This document shows positions 1-8,380 of a stretch of DNA of 64,000 nucleotides, one piece after another (positions within the stretch are counted from its first letter, which is position 1; each line of letters begins with the position of its first letter). The DNA is from Periweissella fabalis (lineage in GTDB: Bacteria > Bacillota > Bacilli > Lactobacillales > Lactobacillaceae): NCBI RefSeq assembly GCF_012396505.1, contig NZ_JAAXPN010000010.1, positions 1-64,000 of the forward strand, written 5' to 3'. Position numbers and translations under genes: made by a program. The notes beneath the pieces were generated by a model that saw only the letters and a list, made by a program, of their open reading frames with translations, was not told where the DNA came from and searched no databases.

Positions 1-44
1 GTAGTTGGGGGATCGCTCCCTGCGAGGATAGGACGTCGCCATGC
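1..44 (+). rRNA. rrf: 5S ribosomal RNA, 3' end (partial)
   Basis: The first 44 bases match the conserved 3' portion of bacterial 5S rRNA: the GTAGTTGGGGGATCGCTCCC hairpin, then GAGGATAGGACGTCGCCATGC. The 5' part lies outside the window. The two tRNAs that follow suggest the end of an rRNA operon. The exact 3' end is estimated. Confidence 0.9.
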
Positions 45-53
45 TTATATTAT

Positions 54-126
54 TCCGGCATAGCTCAGTTGGTAGAGCACCTGACTGTTAATCAGGTTGT
101 CGACGGTTCGAGCCCGCCTGCCGGAG
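54..126 (+). tRNA. tRNA-Asn (GTT)
   Basis: A 73-nt cloverleaf. Acceptor TCCGGCA (54-60) pairs with TGCCGGA (119-125), with discriminator G126. The anticodon stem CCTGA/TCAGG encloses loop CTGTTAA with anticodon GTT at 87-89. The T-loop reads GGTTCGAGCCC. CCA is not encoded. It follows the 5S rRNA and is probably co-transcribed with it. Confidence 0.97.
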
Positions 127-133
127 TTTTACT

Positions 134-167
134 AAAAGCGATGTATTCCCTTGGAATCATCGCTTTT
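134..167 (+). other. Hairpin between tRNA-Asn and tRNA-Thr
   Basis: Perfect 10-bp stem AAAAGCGATG (134-143) / CATCGCTTTT (158-167), with a further ATTCC/GGAAT pairing in the loop. There is no T-run beyond the stem's own TTTT, so it may be a weak terminator or an RNase processing signal between the two tRNAs. Confidence 0.5.
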
Positions 168-178
168 ATTGAACCAAT

Positions 179-251
179 GCCGCTTTAGCTCAGTTGGTAG
201 AGCATCGGTATCGTAAACCGAGGGTCAGGTGTTCGAGTCACCTAAGCGGCA
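179..251 (+). tRNA. tRNA-Thr (CGT)
   Basis: A 73-nt cloverleaf. Acceptor GCCGCTT (179-185) pairs with AAGCGGC (244-250), with discriminator A251. The anticodon stem TCGGT/ACCGA holds loop ATCGTAA with anticodon CGT (212-214), which reads ACG. CCA is not encoded. Confidence 0.96.
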
Positions 252-313
252 TTATAAGGAAATATAAGTTTTATAATAACTTATATTAAATTTCCAATAT
301 TATTTGTTAAATA

Positions 314-356
314 AGTAAAACGGCCAGGAAAATTTTATTTTCCTGGCCGTTTTACT
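314..356. terminator. Bidirectional intrinsic terminator after the rRNA/tRNA cluster
   Basis: A 19-bp perfect stem, 314-332 against 338-356, around a 5-nt loop. It has a GC-rich core CGGCCAGG and A/T tracts on both sides, so it can work on either strand. It closes the rRNA/tRNA operon ahead of the peptide transporter gene. Confidence 0.9.
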
Positions 357-488
357 AGACATATAATAAGTGATTATCTTTTTAAGAAATAAATGAGAAA
401 ATTATTAAAATAGATTAAAAATTTAGTGCTACAATGTTACACTTATTAAGTATTCCCATTAGATTAAGATAAATGGAGGAAACGTATT

Positions 489-1946
489 TTGCAGATTAAA
501 CAACAAAAATCATTTTTAGGACAACCGCGTGGCCTTTCAACTCTGTTTTTTACAGAATTGTGGGAACGTTTTAGCTATTATGGGATGCGTGCTATTTTAC
601 TGTATTATATTATTGCTAAGATTAGCGATGGTGGTCTTGGGATGAACCATTCAATTGGATTAGCGATTGTATCGATTTATAGTTCTATGGTCTATCTTTC
701 AAGTATCTTAGGGGGGTTCCTTAGTGATCGTATACTAGGTGCTTGGCGGACCGTGTTTATTGGTGGGATTCTAATTATGTTTGGCCATATTGTGTTAGCA
801 CTACCCTTTGGGCAGCCGGCATTATTTGTTTCGATTGCATTAATTGTTATGGGAACAGGTATGCTAAAGCCTAATGTTTCAGAGATGGTGGGCTCATTAT
901 ATAGTCTAAATGATCCTAGACGTGACGCAGGCTTTTCAATTTTTATATTCGGAATTAATTTTGGTGCTTTTATTGCACCATTGTTAGTTGGTCAAGTAGC
1001 TAAAACTTTTAATTATCATATTGGTTTTTTATTAGCAGCGATTGGTATGTTTGTGGGATTGATTGTATTTAGAATTGATAGTCGCAAAAATTTAAGTAAA
1101 GCAACCTATTATCCAACGGACCCATTACAACCAGAAGATATTCGACCACTGATATTTAAATCAACGTATGGAATAGTTGCAGTAATATTAGTCATTATTT
1201 TAATGTCACTATATGATTCTTTGAATTTAAAATCAATTATTTTATTATTATCGGTATTAGCGGTGATGGTGCCAGTCATTTATTTTATTAAAATGTTGAC
1301 TAGTCGTAAAACAACGCGAGAAGAGCGATCACGTGTACGAGCTTATATTCCACTATTCTTAGCGGCAATGCTTTTTTGGTCAATTGAAGAGCAAGGAGCA
1401 GCGGTTTTGGCTCTTTTTGCGCATGATCAAGTTCAATTACCTGGATGGTTAAACGCGACATGGTTTCAATCGTTAAATCCTATGTTTATTATGTTATATA
1501 CTCCAATTTTTGCACTACTGTGGATAAAACTTGGAAAACGACAGCCCAAGACTCCTACTAAGTTTGGAATTGGATTACTCTTTGCAGGTGCTTCATTTTT
1601 GGTAATGGCATTGCCAGGTTTATTATTTGGTACAAGTAATCTTTTTAGCCCAATCTGGTTAATTATGAGTTGGGCTCTCGTTGAAGTAGCAGAGTTGTTA
1701 ATTTCACCAGTTGGCTTGTCAGCAACAACTAAATTAGCTCCCCGAGCCTTTCGTTCTCAAATGATGAGCATGTGGTTTCTTTCGGATGCGGCAGCTTCAG
1801 CAATCAATGCGCAAATTGTTCAATATTATGCAATTAATACAGAAGTTCAGTACTTTAGTTTGGTTGGAGGTATAACAATTATAGCGGGATTGTTGTTACT
1901 AACGCAGATTAAAAAAATTAGTAATGCGATGGTTGGCATCGACTAA
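489..1946 (+). CDS. dtpT: POT-family di-/tripeptide:proton symporter (DtpT-like)
   Basis: This 485-residue membrane protein belongs to the proton-dependent oligopeptide transporter (POT/PTR2) family, which imports di- and tripeptides with protons across the cytoplasmic membrane. The family signature is visible near the N-terminus as FFTELWERFSYYGMRAI (residues 20-36), containing the ExxER motif (E23, E26, R27). About 12 to 14 hydrophobic segments follow, and the length is typical of lactic-acid-bacterial DtpT. The start is a TTG at 489 because a GGAGG site (475-479) lies at correct spacing and no better ATG exists. The gene is monocistronic, flanked by terminators at 314-356 and 1965-2007. 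Peptide import fits an amino-acid-auxotrophic lactic acid bacterium. Confidence 0.92.
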   Translation: MQIKQQKSFLGQPRGLSTLFFTELWERFSYYGMRAILLYYIIAKISDGGLGMNHSIGLAIVSIYSSMVYLSSILGGFLSDRILGAWRTVFIGGILIMFGHIVLALPFGQPALFVSIALIVMGTGMLKPNVSEMVGSLYSLNDPRRDAGFSIFIFGINFGAFIAPLLVGQVAKTFNYHIGFLLAAIGMFVGLIVFRIDSRKNLSKATYYPTDPLQPEDIRPLIFKSTYGIVAVILVIILMSLYDSLNLKSIILLLSVLAVMVPVIYFIKMLTSRKTTREERSRVRAYIPLFLAAMLFWSIEEQGAAVLALFAHDQVQLPGWLNATWFQSLNPMFIMLYTPIFALLWIKLGKRQPKTPTKFGIGLLFAGASFLVMALPGLLFGTSNLFSPIWLIMSWALVEVAELLISPVGLSATTKLAPRAFRSQMMSMWFLSDAAASAINAQIVQYYAINTEVQYFSLVGGITIIAGLLLLTQIKKISNAMVGID

Positions 1947-1964
1947 TTGTAAAATTTAAATAGG

Positions 1965-2007
1965 GCATGTCACAGAATTATAAATTTAATTTAGTGACAT
2001 GCTTTTT
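1965..2007 (+). terminator. Intrinsic terminator of dtpT
   Basis: Stem GCATGTCAC (1965-1973) / GTGACATGC (1994-2002) is followed by TTTTT, 18 bases after the dtpT stop codon. Confidence 0.9.
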
Positions 2008-2185
2008 ATATTCCAAGTACTGAGTTAATATATCAAGAAATAATAAATAATAAAAACCAATCAAATAAGTGAAAAAATAGTAAAAAAAGTGTTGTCAAAT
2101 TATCAATATTACTGTATTATAGTTTAAGTTGATTGATACAAATTTAAATAAGCTTTGAAAGTATTTATTTAAATTAAAATAACTC

Positions 2186-2215
2186 TTGACACAGTTAATG
2201 CTAATAAGGTATACT
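2186..2215 (+). promoter_or_regulatory. Promoter of the tRNA-Tyr/tRNA-Gln unit
   Basis: Consensus -35 TTGACA (2186-2191) and -10 TATACT (2210-2215) are separated by 18 bp, about 20 bases before tRNA-Tyr. The AT-rich stretch from 2008 to 2185 shows nothing else recognisable. Confidence 0.8.
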
Positions 2216-2233
2216 TATTAAGTTAATTGCTTC

Positions 2234-2314
2234 GGGGGAGTAGCGAAGTGGCTAAACGCGGCGGACTGTAACTCCGCTCCTTCGGGTTCGGTGGTTCGAA
2301 TCCACTCTCCCCCA
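2234..2314 (+). tRNA. tRNA-Tyr (GTA)
   Basis: An 81-nt class II tRNA with a long variable arm. Acceptor GGGGGAG (2234-2240) pairs with CTCCCCC (2307-2313), with discriminator A2314. The anticodon stem GCGGA/TCCGC holds anticodon GTA at 2268-2270. The variable arm runs through CTCCTTCGGGTTC. Confidence 0.97.
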
Positions 2315-2319
2315 TTTAT

Positions 2320-2391
2320 TGGGCTATAGCCAAGCGGTAAGGCAACGGTTTTTGGTACCGTCATGCGCTGGTTCGAATCCAGCTAGCCCAG
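2320..2391 (+). tRNA. tRNA-Gln (TTG)
   Basis: A 72-nt tRNA. Acceptor TGGGCTA (2320-2326) pairs with TAGCCCA (2384-2390), with discriminator G2391. The anticodon stem ACGGT/ACCGT holds anticodon TTG at 2352-2354. It lies 5 bases after tRNA-Tyr and shares its transcript. Confidence 0.97.
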
Positions 2392-2402
2392 TAATTTAAC
2401 TC

Positions 2403-2440
2403 AAAAAAGCACCTACGATTTAAGTCGTAGGTGCTTTTTT
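2403..2440. terminator. Terminator after the tRNA-Tyr/Gln pair
   Basis: A 16-bp perfect stem (2403-2418 / 2425-2440) with core GCACCTACGA/TCGTAGGTGC and six T residues at the 3' arm. Confidence 0.92.
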
Positions 2441-2453
2441 ATTTATATAAATT

Positions 2454-2482
2454 TTGAAAATTGGTATATAAATTGGTATAGT
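2454..2482 (+). promoter_or_regulatory. Promoter of proC-nagA-nagR with NagR-like half operators
   Basis: -35 TTGAAA (2454-2459) and -10 TATAGT (2477-2482) are 17 bp apart. The half-site ATTGGTATA occurs twice, at 2460-2468 and 2472-2480, filling the spacer and overlapping the -10. It is half of the perfect palindrome found upstream of nagB (55891-55910), so NagR control is inferred. Promoter shape and repeats are seen directly; repression is not. Confidence 0.65.
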
Positions 2483-2514
2483 AAGTATAACTAATAAACA
2501 AGGAGGCTCAAATT

Positions 2515-3306
2515 TTGAAAATTGGGTTTATCGGTGGTGGTCAAATGGCTCAAGCTATGATTGATGGTTTGTTGACAAATGATTCCAAACAAATAATTAA
2601 TATTCATGGTGGTAGTAGTCGCACAAAGAACTATGCGCAAGTACGTGGTTTAAATTATGTAACTAGCAATGAACTGGTAGCTAAGGAAAGTGATGTAATC
2701 ATTTTAGCTTGCTTACCACAACATTTATCAGTAGTAGCAGATGAAATTAAACAAGCATTGAGTAATAAAACTATTATCTCTGTGCTAGGTGGGGTAAGTC
2801 TTGCTAGTTTAGCAGCTCATTTAGGTAATCAGGTGGCTATTAGCCGTGTTTTACCTAATACTCCGGTTAATGTTAACGCGGGTACAATTGCGTATGCACA
2901 TAATCAATATTTGCTTAATCAAGAAAACGCTCAAGAAACGGTTGAAAAGTTTTTGGCGCAACTGGGTAGTATTTATCAAGTATCTGAAGATCAATTTAGT
3001 ATTTTTAGTGCATTAGCTGGTTCAAGTCCAGCATTTATTGATTTATTTATTGATGCAATGGCTCAAGCGGGGGTCAAATATGGTTTGCCTAAGGATCAAG
3101 CAATTAAAATTGTGACACAAACAATGCTTGGTACAGCATTACAAGTACAAAATAGTAATCAAACACCCCGTGAATTGGCAGCGGCTGTTGCATCTCCTGG
3201 TGGCTCAACAATTGCTGGTTTTTTAGCAATGGAAGAATATGGACTACCAACTGCAATTGTTAAAGGGATTGATGCTACTATTGCAAAAGATCAAGCAGTA
3301 GATTAA
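2515..3306 (+). CDS. proC: Pyrroline-5-carboxylate reductase
   Basis: This enzyme catalyses the last step of proline synthesis, NAD(P)H-dependent reduction of 1-pyrroline-5-carboxylate in the cytoplasm. The 263-residue protein begins with the dinucleotide-binding sequence GFIGGGQMAQAM (residues 4-15). The C-terminal helical dimer domain carries the family signature region around SPAFIDLFIDAMAQAGVKYG and the ATVASPGGST-type segment AAAVASPGGSTIAG. Length is normal. The start is TTG at 2515, eight bases after AAGGAGG (2500-2506). It is first in a unit with nagA and nagR, 23 bases upstream of nagA, which is an unusual partner for amino-sugar catabolism. The promoter carries NagR-like half-sites. 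Confidence 0.93.
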   Translation: MKIGFIGGGQMAQAMIDGLLTNDSKQIINIHGGSSRTKNYAQVRGLNYVTSNELVAKESDVIILACLPQHLSVVADEIKQALSNKTIISVLGGVSLASLAAHLGNQVAISRVLPNTPVNVNAGTIAYAHNQYLLNQENAQETVEKFLAQLGSIYQVSEDQFSIFSALAGSSPAFIDLFIDAMAQAGVKYGLPKDQAIKIVTQTMLGTALQVQNSNQTPRELAAAVASPGGSTIAGFLAMEEYGLPTAIVKGIDATIAKDQAVD

Positions 3307-3329
3307 AAATATTTTGGAGGATTGATACA

Positions 3330-4466
3330 ATGAGTAAAGTAATTCGGCATGCAGATATTTATACAGGATCAGAAGTTATTAAAGATGGATTTGTTCGATT
3401 TGAATCAACGATTGAAGCAATTGGCTCAATGGATGAATTTAAACTTTTAGCTAATGATGAAGTAACAGATGCCCACGGTTATTTACTTGTACCAGGATTT
3501 ATTGATGTACATACCCATGGAGCTTATGGTTTTGATACGATGGATGGTAATCCCGATGAGATTATGCAAATGGTAAATTTAATTGCTAAAAATGAAGGGG
3601 TAACAACTATTTTCCCAACAACAATGACGCAATCTAATGATGCCATCGCCAAAGCAATGACAGCAGTAAATCAAGTTGCAAAAACAAATAAGTTGATTGG
3701 CGGAGTTCATCTTGAAGGGCCATTTGTTAATCCAATTTATAAAGGGGCGCAACCAGAACAATATATGCAAGATCCATCAGTTGAGCTATTGACACATTGG
3801 AATGAACTTTCAGGTAATCGCATTCGTTTAGTTACCTATGCTCCAGAACGGCATCAAGCCCGACAATTTGAACAATTTGCACTTAATCATAACATCGTAC
3901 CTTCAGTCGGACATAGCGATGCTACTCGTGCACAAATGCAAGAAGCACACGCTACTCATGTAACGCATTTATACAATGCCCAACGAGGGCTTGGTCATCG
4001 TGAACCTGGTGTGACCGGACATGCAATGTTGGAGAAAAATATGTATGCGGAATTAATCGCAGATGGTTTCCATATTGCACCAGATATGTTGCGATTTGCA
4101 GTTAATGTTAAAGGAAGTGATCGTATTGAATTAATCACGGATTCAATGCGCTCAAAGGGAATGCCTGAGGGAATTTCTGAATTGGGGGGACAAAAGGTTA
4201 TTGTTAAGGATAAGCAAGCACGATTGGAAAACGGGCACTTGGCTGGTTCTGTATTGACATATGACGATGCCTTTCGTAATATTATTGATTACGCACAAGT
4301 TGATATTGAACAGGCAGTTCTAATGAGTTCTGTAAACCAAGCTCGTGAATTTGGCTTAACGCAAAAGGGAAGTATTAGTGTTGGTAAAGATGCTGACTTT
4401 AATTTATTTGATCGCGGTCTTGGTTTAAAAGCAACATATTCATATGGAGAATTGCTATCTAAGTAA
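3330..4466 (+). CDS. nagA: N-acetylglucosamine-6-phosphate deacetylase
   Basis: It removes acetate from GlcNAc-6-phosphate to give GlcN-6-phosphate, which NagB (55927-56631) then converts to Fru-6-phosphate. It also serves cell-wall recycling. The 378-residue amidohydrolase shows the metal-site HxH as DVHTHG (H61, H63), HLEGPF with the metal-binding Glu, GHSDAT, VTHLYNA and the catalytic Asp in LITDSM, in the expected order. The ATG at 3330 follows TTGGAGGA. It lies between proC and the NagR-type regulator, with only 17 bases to the latter, so the three are probably one operon. Length and motifs are complete, and nothing suggests loss of function. Confidence 0.95.
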   Translation: MSKVIRHADIYTGSEVIKDGFVRFESTIEAIGSMDEFKLLANDEVTDAHGYLLVPGFIDVHTHGAYGFDTMDGNPDEIMQMVNLIAKNEGVTTIFPTTMTQSNDAIAKAMTAVNQVAKTNKLIGGVHLEGPFVNPIYKGAQPEQYMQDPSVELLTHWNELSGNRIRLVTYAPERHQARQFEQFALNHNIVPSVGHSDATRAQMQEAHATHVTHLYNAQRGLGHREPGVTGHAMLEKNMYAELIADGFHIAPDMLRFAVNVKGSDRIELITDSMRSKGMPEGISELGGQKVIVKDKQARLENGHLAGSVLTYDDAFRNIIDYAQVDIEQAVLMSSVNQAREFGLTQKGSISVGKDADFNLFDRGLGLKATYSYGELLSK

Positions 4467-4483
4467 TAAACGAGGTATCGATT

Positions 4484-5185
4484 ATGGGATCACCAATATA
4501 TTTACAAATTCATAACGAATTAAAACGCCAAATCGAATTTGGTAAATACAAAGTTGGCGATAAAATTCCTGCAGAACGAGATTTAGCTGTAGAATTTGGT
4601 GTGAGCCGCATGACTTTAAGACAAGCAGTTCAAACATTAGCCGATGAAGGTATTTTAGAACGTCGAGTAGGCGATGGAACTTATGTTGCTAATCAAAAGG
4701 TCCAAGAAAAAATGGCTGGTATTACTAGTTTTACTGAGTTGATGAGAGCACAAGGTAAGATACCTAGTAGTAAAGTTATCGCTTATCATAATGCAGTACA
4801 ACCATCACTGAGCGAAATTGAGCAATTACAATTAAATGCGGGTGAACGTGTTTTACGGATGGAACGTATTCGATACGGAAATGATGAACCAATTTCGTTG
4901 GAGACAGCAACGATTCCTAGCAGATTAGTTGAGAATCTTGATCGTAAGGCAATCACTAAAGGATTATATCAGGCTTTAAAAACACAAGGGTTAGAAGTAG
5001 GTCATGCACAGCAAACTGTAACAGCCCAATTAGCAACTGAAAAAGTTGCTGAGTACCTGGATATTCGGCGAGGAGATGCTGTTTTACACTTACGCCAAGT
5101 ATCCTTTTTAAAGGATAGTAAGCCATTTGAATACGTTAGAACTCAATATGTTGGTGCAAGGTTTGAATTTTATTTAGAAAAATAA
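4484..5185 (+). CDS. nagR: GntR/HutC-family regulator, NagR (YvoA/DasR)-like
   Basis: A 233-residue repressor with an N-terminal GntR winged helix (residues ~3-70, with the recognition region RDLAVEFGVSRMTLRQAVQ) and a C-terminal UTRA effector domain (~85-230, including LRMERIRYGNDEPISLE). The UTRA domain of NagR/DasR binds GlcN-6-P or GlcNAc-6-P. The position immediately after nagA matches Bacillus nagA-nagB-nagR. Candidate operators lie at nagB (two sites), glmS and the promoter of its own operon. The start ATG follows a weak CGAGG site, so low expression or coupling to nagA is likely. Assignment rests on neighbour and operator logic; no other sugar-regulator partner is nearby. Confidence 0.82.
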   Translation: MGSPIYLQIHNELKRQIEFGKYKVGDKIPAERDLAVEFGVSRMTLRQAVQTLADEGILERRVGDGTYVANQKVQEKMAGITSFTELMRAQGKIPSSKVIAYHNAVQPSLSEIEQLQLNAGERVLRMERIRYGNDEPISLETATIPSRLVENLDRKAITKGLYQALKTQGLEVGHAQQTVTAQLATEKVAEYLDIRRGDAVLHLRQVSFLKDSKPFEYVRTQYVGARFEFYLEK

Positions 5186-5214
5186 TAAAACATTGCAATA
5201 CGATAAACACTAGC

Positions 5215-5247
5215 AAAAATCCCAGGAAATTTTTTCCTGGGATTTTT
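5215..5247. terminator. Bidirectional terminator between nagR and metI
   Basis: A 15-bp perfect stem AAAAATCCCAGGAAA (5215-5229) / TTTCCTGGGATTTTT (5233-5247) serves the convergent nagR and metI genes. The downstream flank TTGTGTATATTCGAATATCC matches flanks of the dispersed terminator-repeat family (see 55671-55811), so this may be a truncated copy. Confidence 0.9.
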
Positions 5248-5301
5248 GTGTATATTCGAATATCCTTATTGTGCATAATCTTTTATCTCAATTAAGGGAA
5301 A

Positions 5302-5994
5302 TTATTTATGACTTGAAACTTTAGCTAAAAAATCACCGACAAATTGAATAATAAAAATAAAAATAACAATTAAAAGCGTTGCAACAAATGTAATGTCTGC
5401 TTCAAAGCGACTATAACCAACAGAAATAGCAATATTACCTAAACCACCAGAACCAATTGCACCAGCCATAGCAGTTAATCCAACGAGACTAATTAAAGTA
5501 ACTGTCGAAACACGAATTAAATCTGCCAGTGATTCTCGGAAGTACACTTTAAAAATAATTTCAAAGGTTGTTGCCCCAAATGATTGGGCGGCTTCAATAA
5601 TACCATCATCAACAGAGACTAATGCGTTTTGTACTTGGCGTGCGTAAAAAGGAAATACACCAAGAGACAATGGAACTAAAGCTGCGTTGACACCAATTGT
5701 GGTGTGAACTAAAAAGTTTGTAAAAGGCATAATAAATGCTAATAAGATGATAAATGGGATTGCCCGGAAAACTGATACAATTTTATCAAGAATCCAGTAA
5801 ATAGGTTTATTAGCTAAAATACCGTCTTCTGCAAATAAAACTAAACCGAATCCAAAGATTAAGCCTAAAAGGCCACCGATAATAGCAGATACGAAAGTCA
5901 TGTAAAGGGTTTGATAAATAGCGGTCCCCCAACCAAGATCTGATGACCAACCTAATTGAATTACATTTGGGAAAGTTCGATTAATCCATGTCAT
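5302..5994 (-). CDS. metI: Methionine ABC transporter permease
   Basis: The integral membrane subunit of the MetNIQ importer for methionine (and often D-methionine or methionine derivatives). The 230-residue protein has an extra N-terminal region and five or six hydrophobic segments. The EAA loop that contacts the ATPase is visible as EAAQSFGATTFEIIFKV, followed by a conserved glycine-rich GAIGSGGLGNIA. The start ATG overlaps the metN stop by one base (TAATG), indicating translational coupling. It ends the metQ, metN, metI gene series and faces nagR across the terminator at 5215-5247. Confidence 0.94.
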   Translation of the reverse strand: MTWINRTFPNVIQLGWSSDLGWGTAIYQTLYMTFVSAIIGGLLGLIFGFGLVLFAEDGILANKPIYWILDKIVSVFRAIPFIILLAFIMPFTNFLVHTTIGVNAALVPLSLGVFPFYARQVQNALVSVDDGIIEAAQSFGATTFEIIFKVYFRESLADLIRVSTVTLISLVGLTAMAGAIGSGGLGNIAISVGYSRFEADITFVATLLIVIFIFIIQFVGDFLAKVSSHK

Positions 5995-7076
5995 TATGCA
6001 AGTTCTCCTTTCAAGATTTCTACTTTAACATTTTGTTTTTTGATGGAATTAATAGCAGCAGTTAAGTCAGTATCCTTACCACTTAAAATCGCTAATAAAG
6101 TTCCAACCGGTGTTTCTTGTAAAATTTCAACATTTCCAAATAAGACATTTGCGGTCACGTTAAAATCTTTGAAAAGCGATGTAATCAAAGGTTGATCTGT
6201 AGAGGCACCCGCGTATGATAATTGAACGAAAATATCAGGCGCTTGCAAGTTTTTAATTGCAGTTTGACTTTTAACTTTACGTAAACCATCTTCTAAGTTT
6301 GTTGCAGTATCAATAAAATCTCTGGTTAATTGCTTTTGAGGGGCAGTGAATATTTCTAATAAACTACCGCGTTCAATAATTTCACCATCTTCCATAACAG
6401 CAATTTTATTAGCGATTTCCTTAACAGCCTGCATTTCGTGTGTGATTAAAACAATAGTTAAGCCCAACTCAATATTTAGTTTCTTTAGTAGTTGTAGAAT
6501 CGAATTAGTAGTTTTAGGGTCTAATGCAGAGGTTGCTTCATCTGATATTAGAATTTCAGGTTCACTAGCTAATGCTCGAGCAATGGCAACCCGTTGTTTT
6601 TGACCACCAGACAACTGACTTGGATAGGCATTGGCACGATTGGCCAAACCGACAAGTTCAAGAAGCTCATTTACCTTATCTTTGCGCTGTGACTTACTTA
6701 ATTTTAAATGGCTAATTGGGAATAAAACATTTTCGGCTACAGTACGTTCATTCATTAAATTAAAATGCTGAAAAATCATACCAATTTTTTTTCTTTGCTG
6801 TCTGAGTTCTTTGCTAGCAATATAATTTTCTTTGTTATCGGTAGTTTTAGCTAAGTATGTCCCATTAATGACAACATTACCATGTGTGGGCTTTTGTAGT
6901 AGATTAATTGTTCTAACTAAGGTTGACTTACCAGCACCTGAGTAGCCAACGATTCCATAAATATCACCGGGTAAAATGTCAAGTGAGACATTTTTTACAG
7001 CTTTAACGCTTTGTTTTTTTTGTTCAAATGTAACATCAATATTTTCTAAACGAATAATTGGTTGTATTTCAGTCAT
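5994..7076 (-). CDS. metN: Methionine ABC transporter ATP-binding protein
   Basis: The cytoplasmic ATPase of MetNIQ. The 360-residue protein has Walker [10 protein letters not shown] (44-52), Q-loop FQHFNLM, signature [12 protein letters not shown], Walker [13 protein letters not shown] and switch His in THEMQ. These are followed by a C-terminal NIL domain (~275-355) that in this family senses cytoplasmic methionine and inhibits transport. AAAGAGGT precedes the ATG at 7076. The upstream region holds a degenerate T-box-like attenuator (7214-7465) and a separate candidate promoter (7157-7185), so metNI may be transcribed apart from metQ. Confidence 0.95.
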   Translation of the reverse strand: MTEIQPIIRLENIDVTFEQKKQSVKAVKNVSLDILPGDIYGIVGYSGAGKSTLVRTINLLQKPTHGNVVINGTYLAKTTDNKENYIASKELRQQRKKIGMIFQHFNLMNERTVAENVLFPISHLKLSKSQRKDKVNELLELVGLANRANAYPSQLSGGQKQRVAIARALASEPEILISDEATSALDPKTTNSILQLLKKLNIELGLTIVLITHEMQAVKEIANKIAVMEDGEIIERGSLLEIFTAPQKQLTRDFIDTATNLEDGLRKVKSQTAIKNLQAPDIFVQLSYAGASTDQPLITSLFKDFNVTANVLFGNVEILQETPVGTLLAILSGKDTDLTAAINSIKKQNVKVEILKGELA

Positions 7077-7156
7077 CCCGAGTACCTCTTTTTTTAGTAT
7101 ATGTGCTCATATTATTTTAAAATAGTGTGCTTATCGCTATTCCATTGCTTTAAAAA

Positions 7157-7185
7157 TTAATAATGTTGAAAAGTATTTAAGTCAA
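7157..7185 (-). promoter_or_regulatory. Candidate metNI promoter
   Basis: On the minus strand, TTGACT (7185-7180) and TATTAA (7162-7157) are separated by 17 bp, downstream of the attenuator at 7214-7249 and about 80 bases before metN. The -35 is good and the -10 weaker. Confidence 0.5.
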
Positions 7186-7213
7186 TTGTTTGTAATATAT
7201 TATTTTGACTATT

Positions 7214-7465
7214 AAAAAATTCGTCTCCATGTTCTAACATAGAAACGAACTTTGGCGTGAATCATGCTACTTTAAGCTACTGTTAGCACTACTTCCCCAA
7301 TTAATAGGATTTTGTGTGTGCATATGTGCGCTAGTAATGAGTGCAACCCCATCATCGGCTGACCGATACCAAATCACAGATTATCTGCTTAAATGTTTTG
7401 CTATGTCTTTTCATCAAAGGACATTATTATAAACAAAAGACTTAGTATTTAATCTGATCAACTTG
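7214..7465 (-). promoter_or_regulatory. Degenerate Met T-box-like attenuator between metQ and metN
   Basis: On the minus strand this region aligns with the Met T-box upstream of metQ (8381-8666). It has a similar basal stem (7451-7458 with 7373-7382, ATCAGATT/AATCTG), the apical GTC...TTTGATGAAAAGAC, a shared TGATGGGGT...GCGCAC block, and a terminator stem 7249-7236 / 7233-7220 followed by TTTTTT. Key T-box parts are altered. No ATG stands at the specifier position (AGATAATCTG instead), and the tRNA-acceptor-binding TGG is replaced by TGA in GCATGATTCACGCC. Loss of tRNA sensing with a retained terminator is inferred, giving a fixed reduction of metQ readthrough into metNI. Confidence 0.65.
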
Positions 7466-7485
7466 TTTGATTAATTCAATTGTAT

Positions 7486-8316
7486 CTACTTTAAATTGAT
7501 GTCCCAGGCTGGAATTTCAGTATCACCATATACTTTTTTTAGTAAATCTTTAGTAGTTTGCGTTTGATAGAGATTAACAACTTTTTTGTAAGTAGGATTG
7601 TTTAAATCTTTTGAATTAGCAGCAATGATATTAATCCATTCTTGTGAAGCTTTGTTGACTGGCTCGATATAAATTGCTGAAGATTCTTTTAATTTTGCAT
7701 CTTGAGCTGTTGAATCATTAACAACGGCAGCGGCTACAGAACTTAATTGGCGTGCAGTTTGAGCAGCATCAACAGGAACAATTTTTAATCCCAATTTGTT
7801 TTCTTTAATATCGTTTGGGGTAGGCAATGCAGCTTTCTTTAATTTAATTAGGCCCGCTGTTTGGAGCAAAGTTAACGCACGGCCTTCGTTAGTTGGGTCG
7901 TTTGGAATGACGATTTGAGCACCTTTTTTAATATCACTGAGTTTAGAAACACCTTTACCAGGATAAAGACGAATTGGTGCTAAAACAGTTTTACCAATTG
8001 ATTTGATTGAACCATTATTAGCTTTATTCCATTGATCAAGGAAATAAAAGTGTTGGAAAGCATTTAAATCAATTTGTCCTGATTTCAAAGCTGCATTCGG
8101 TTGATCATAATCTGTGAAGTGGACTAATTTGATATCGATTTTTTCCTTCTTAGCTCGGCTAGCGATATTATCCCAAATACGGTCATCTGTTCCAACTACT
8201 CCAACCTTTACAATGGTATTACCATCCGCAGATTTTGATTTGTTTGAGTTACCACATGCAGCCAGGGTAAATGCTGCTAAGACAGCAGTTACGGTAATTA
8301 ATAATTTCTTTTTCAT
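7486..8316 (-). CDS. metQ: Methionine-binding lipoprotein (MetQ/NlpA family)
   Basis: The extracellular substrate-binding subunit of the methionine importer, anchored as a lipoprotein. The 276-residue sequence starts with a lysine-rich signal peptide ending in lipobox LAAC (C21). The NlpA-family mature domain includes VGVVGTDDRIWDNI, DYDQPNAALKSGQIDLNAFQH and IVIPNDPTNEGRALTLLQ, which form the Met-binding cleft in homologues. AGGGAGA precedes the ATG at 8316. It lies first on the minus strand behind a Met T-box with its own promoter. A second attenuator separates it from metN, which would favour more binding protein than ATPase/permease. Confidence 0.95.
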   Translation of the reverse strand: MKKKLLITVTAVLAAFTLAACGNSNKSKSADGNTIVKVGVVGTDDRIWDNIASRAKKEKIDIKLVHFTDYDQPNAALKSGQIDLNAFQHFYFLDQWNKANNGSIKSIGKTVLAPIRLYPGKGVSKLSDIKKGAQIVIPNDPTNEGRALTLLQTAGLIKLKKAALPTPNDIKENKLGLKIVPVDAAQTARQLSSVAAAVVNDSTAQDAKLKESSAIYIEPVNKASQEWINIIAANSKDLNNPTYKKVVNLYQTQTTKDLLKKVYGDTEIPAWDINLK

Positions 8317-8380
8317 AATAAATTCTCCCTAAAAATAAAATTTCATTCATGTCAATATGTTACAAATTAATCCTGAAAAT

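Noticed and set aside
54-2391. Integration (att) sites at the tRNA genes
   Set aside because: No integrase gene and no direct repeat of a tRNA 3' end is seen in the window.
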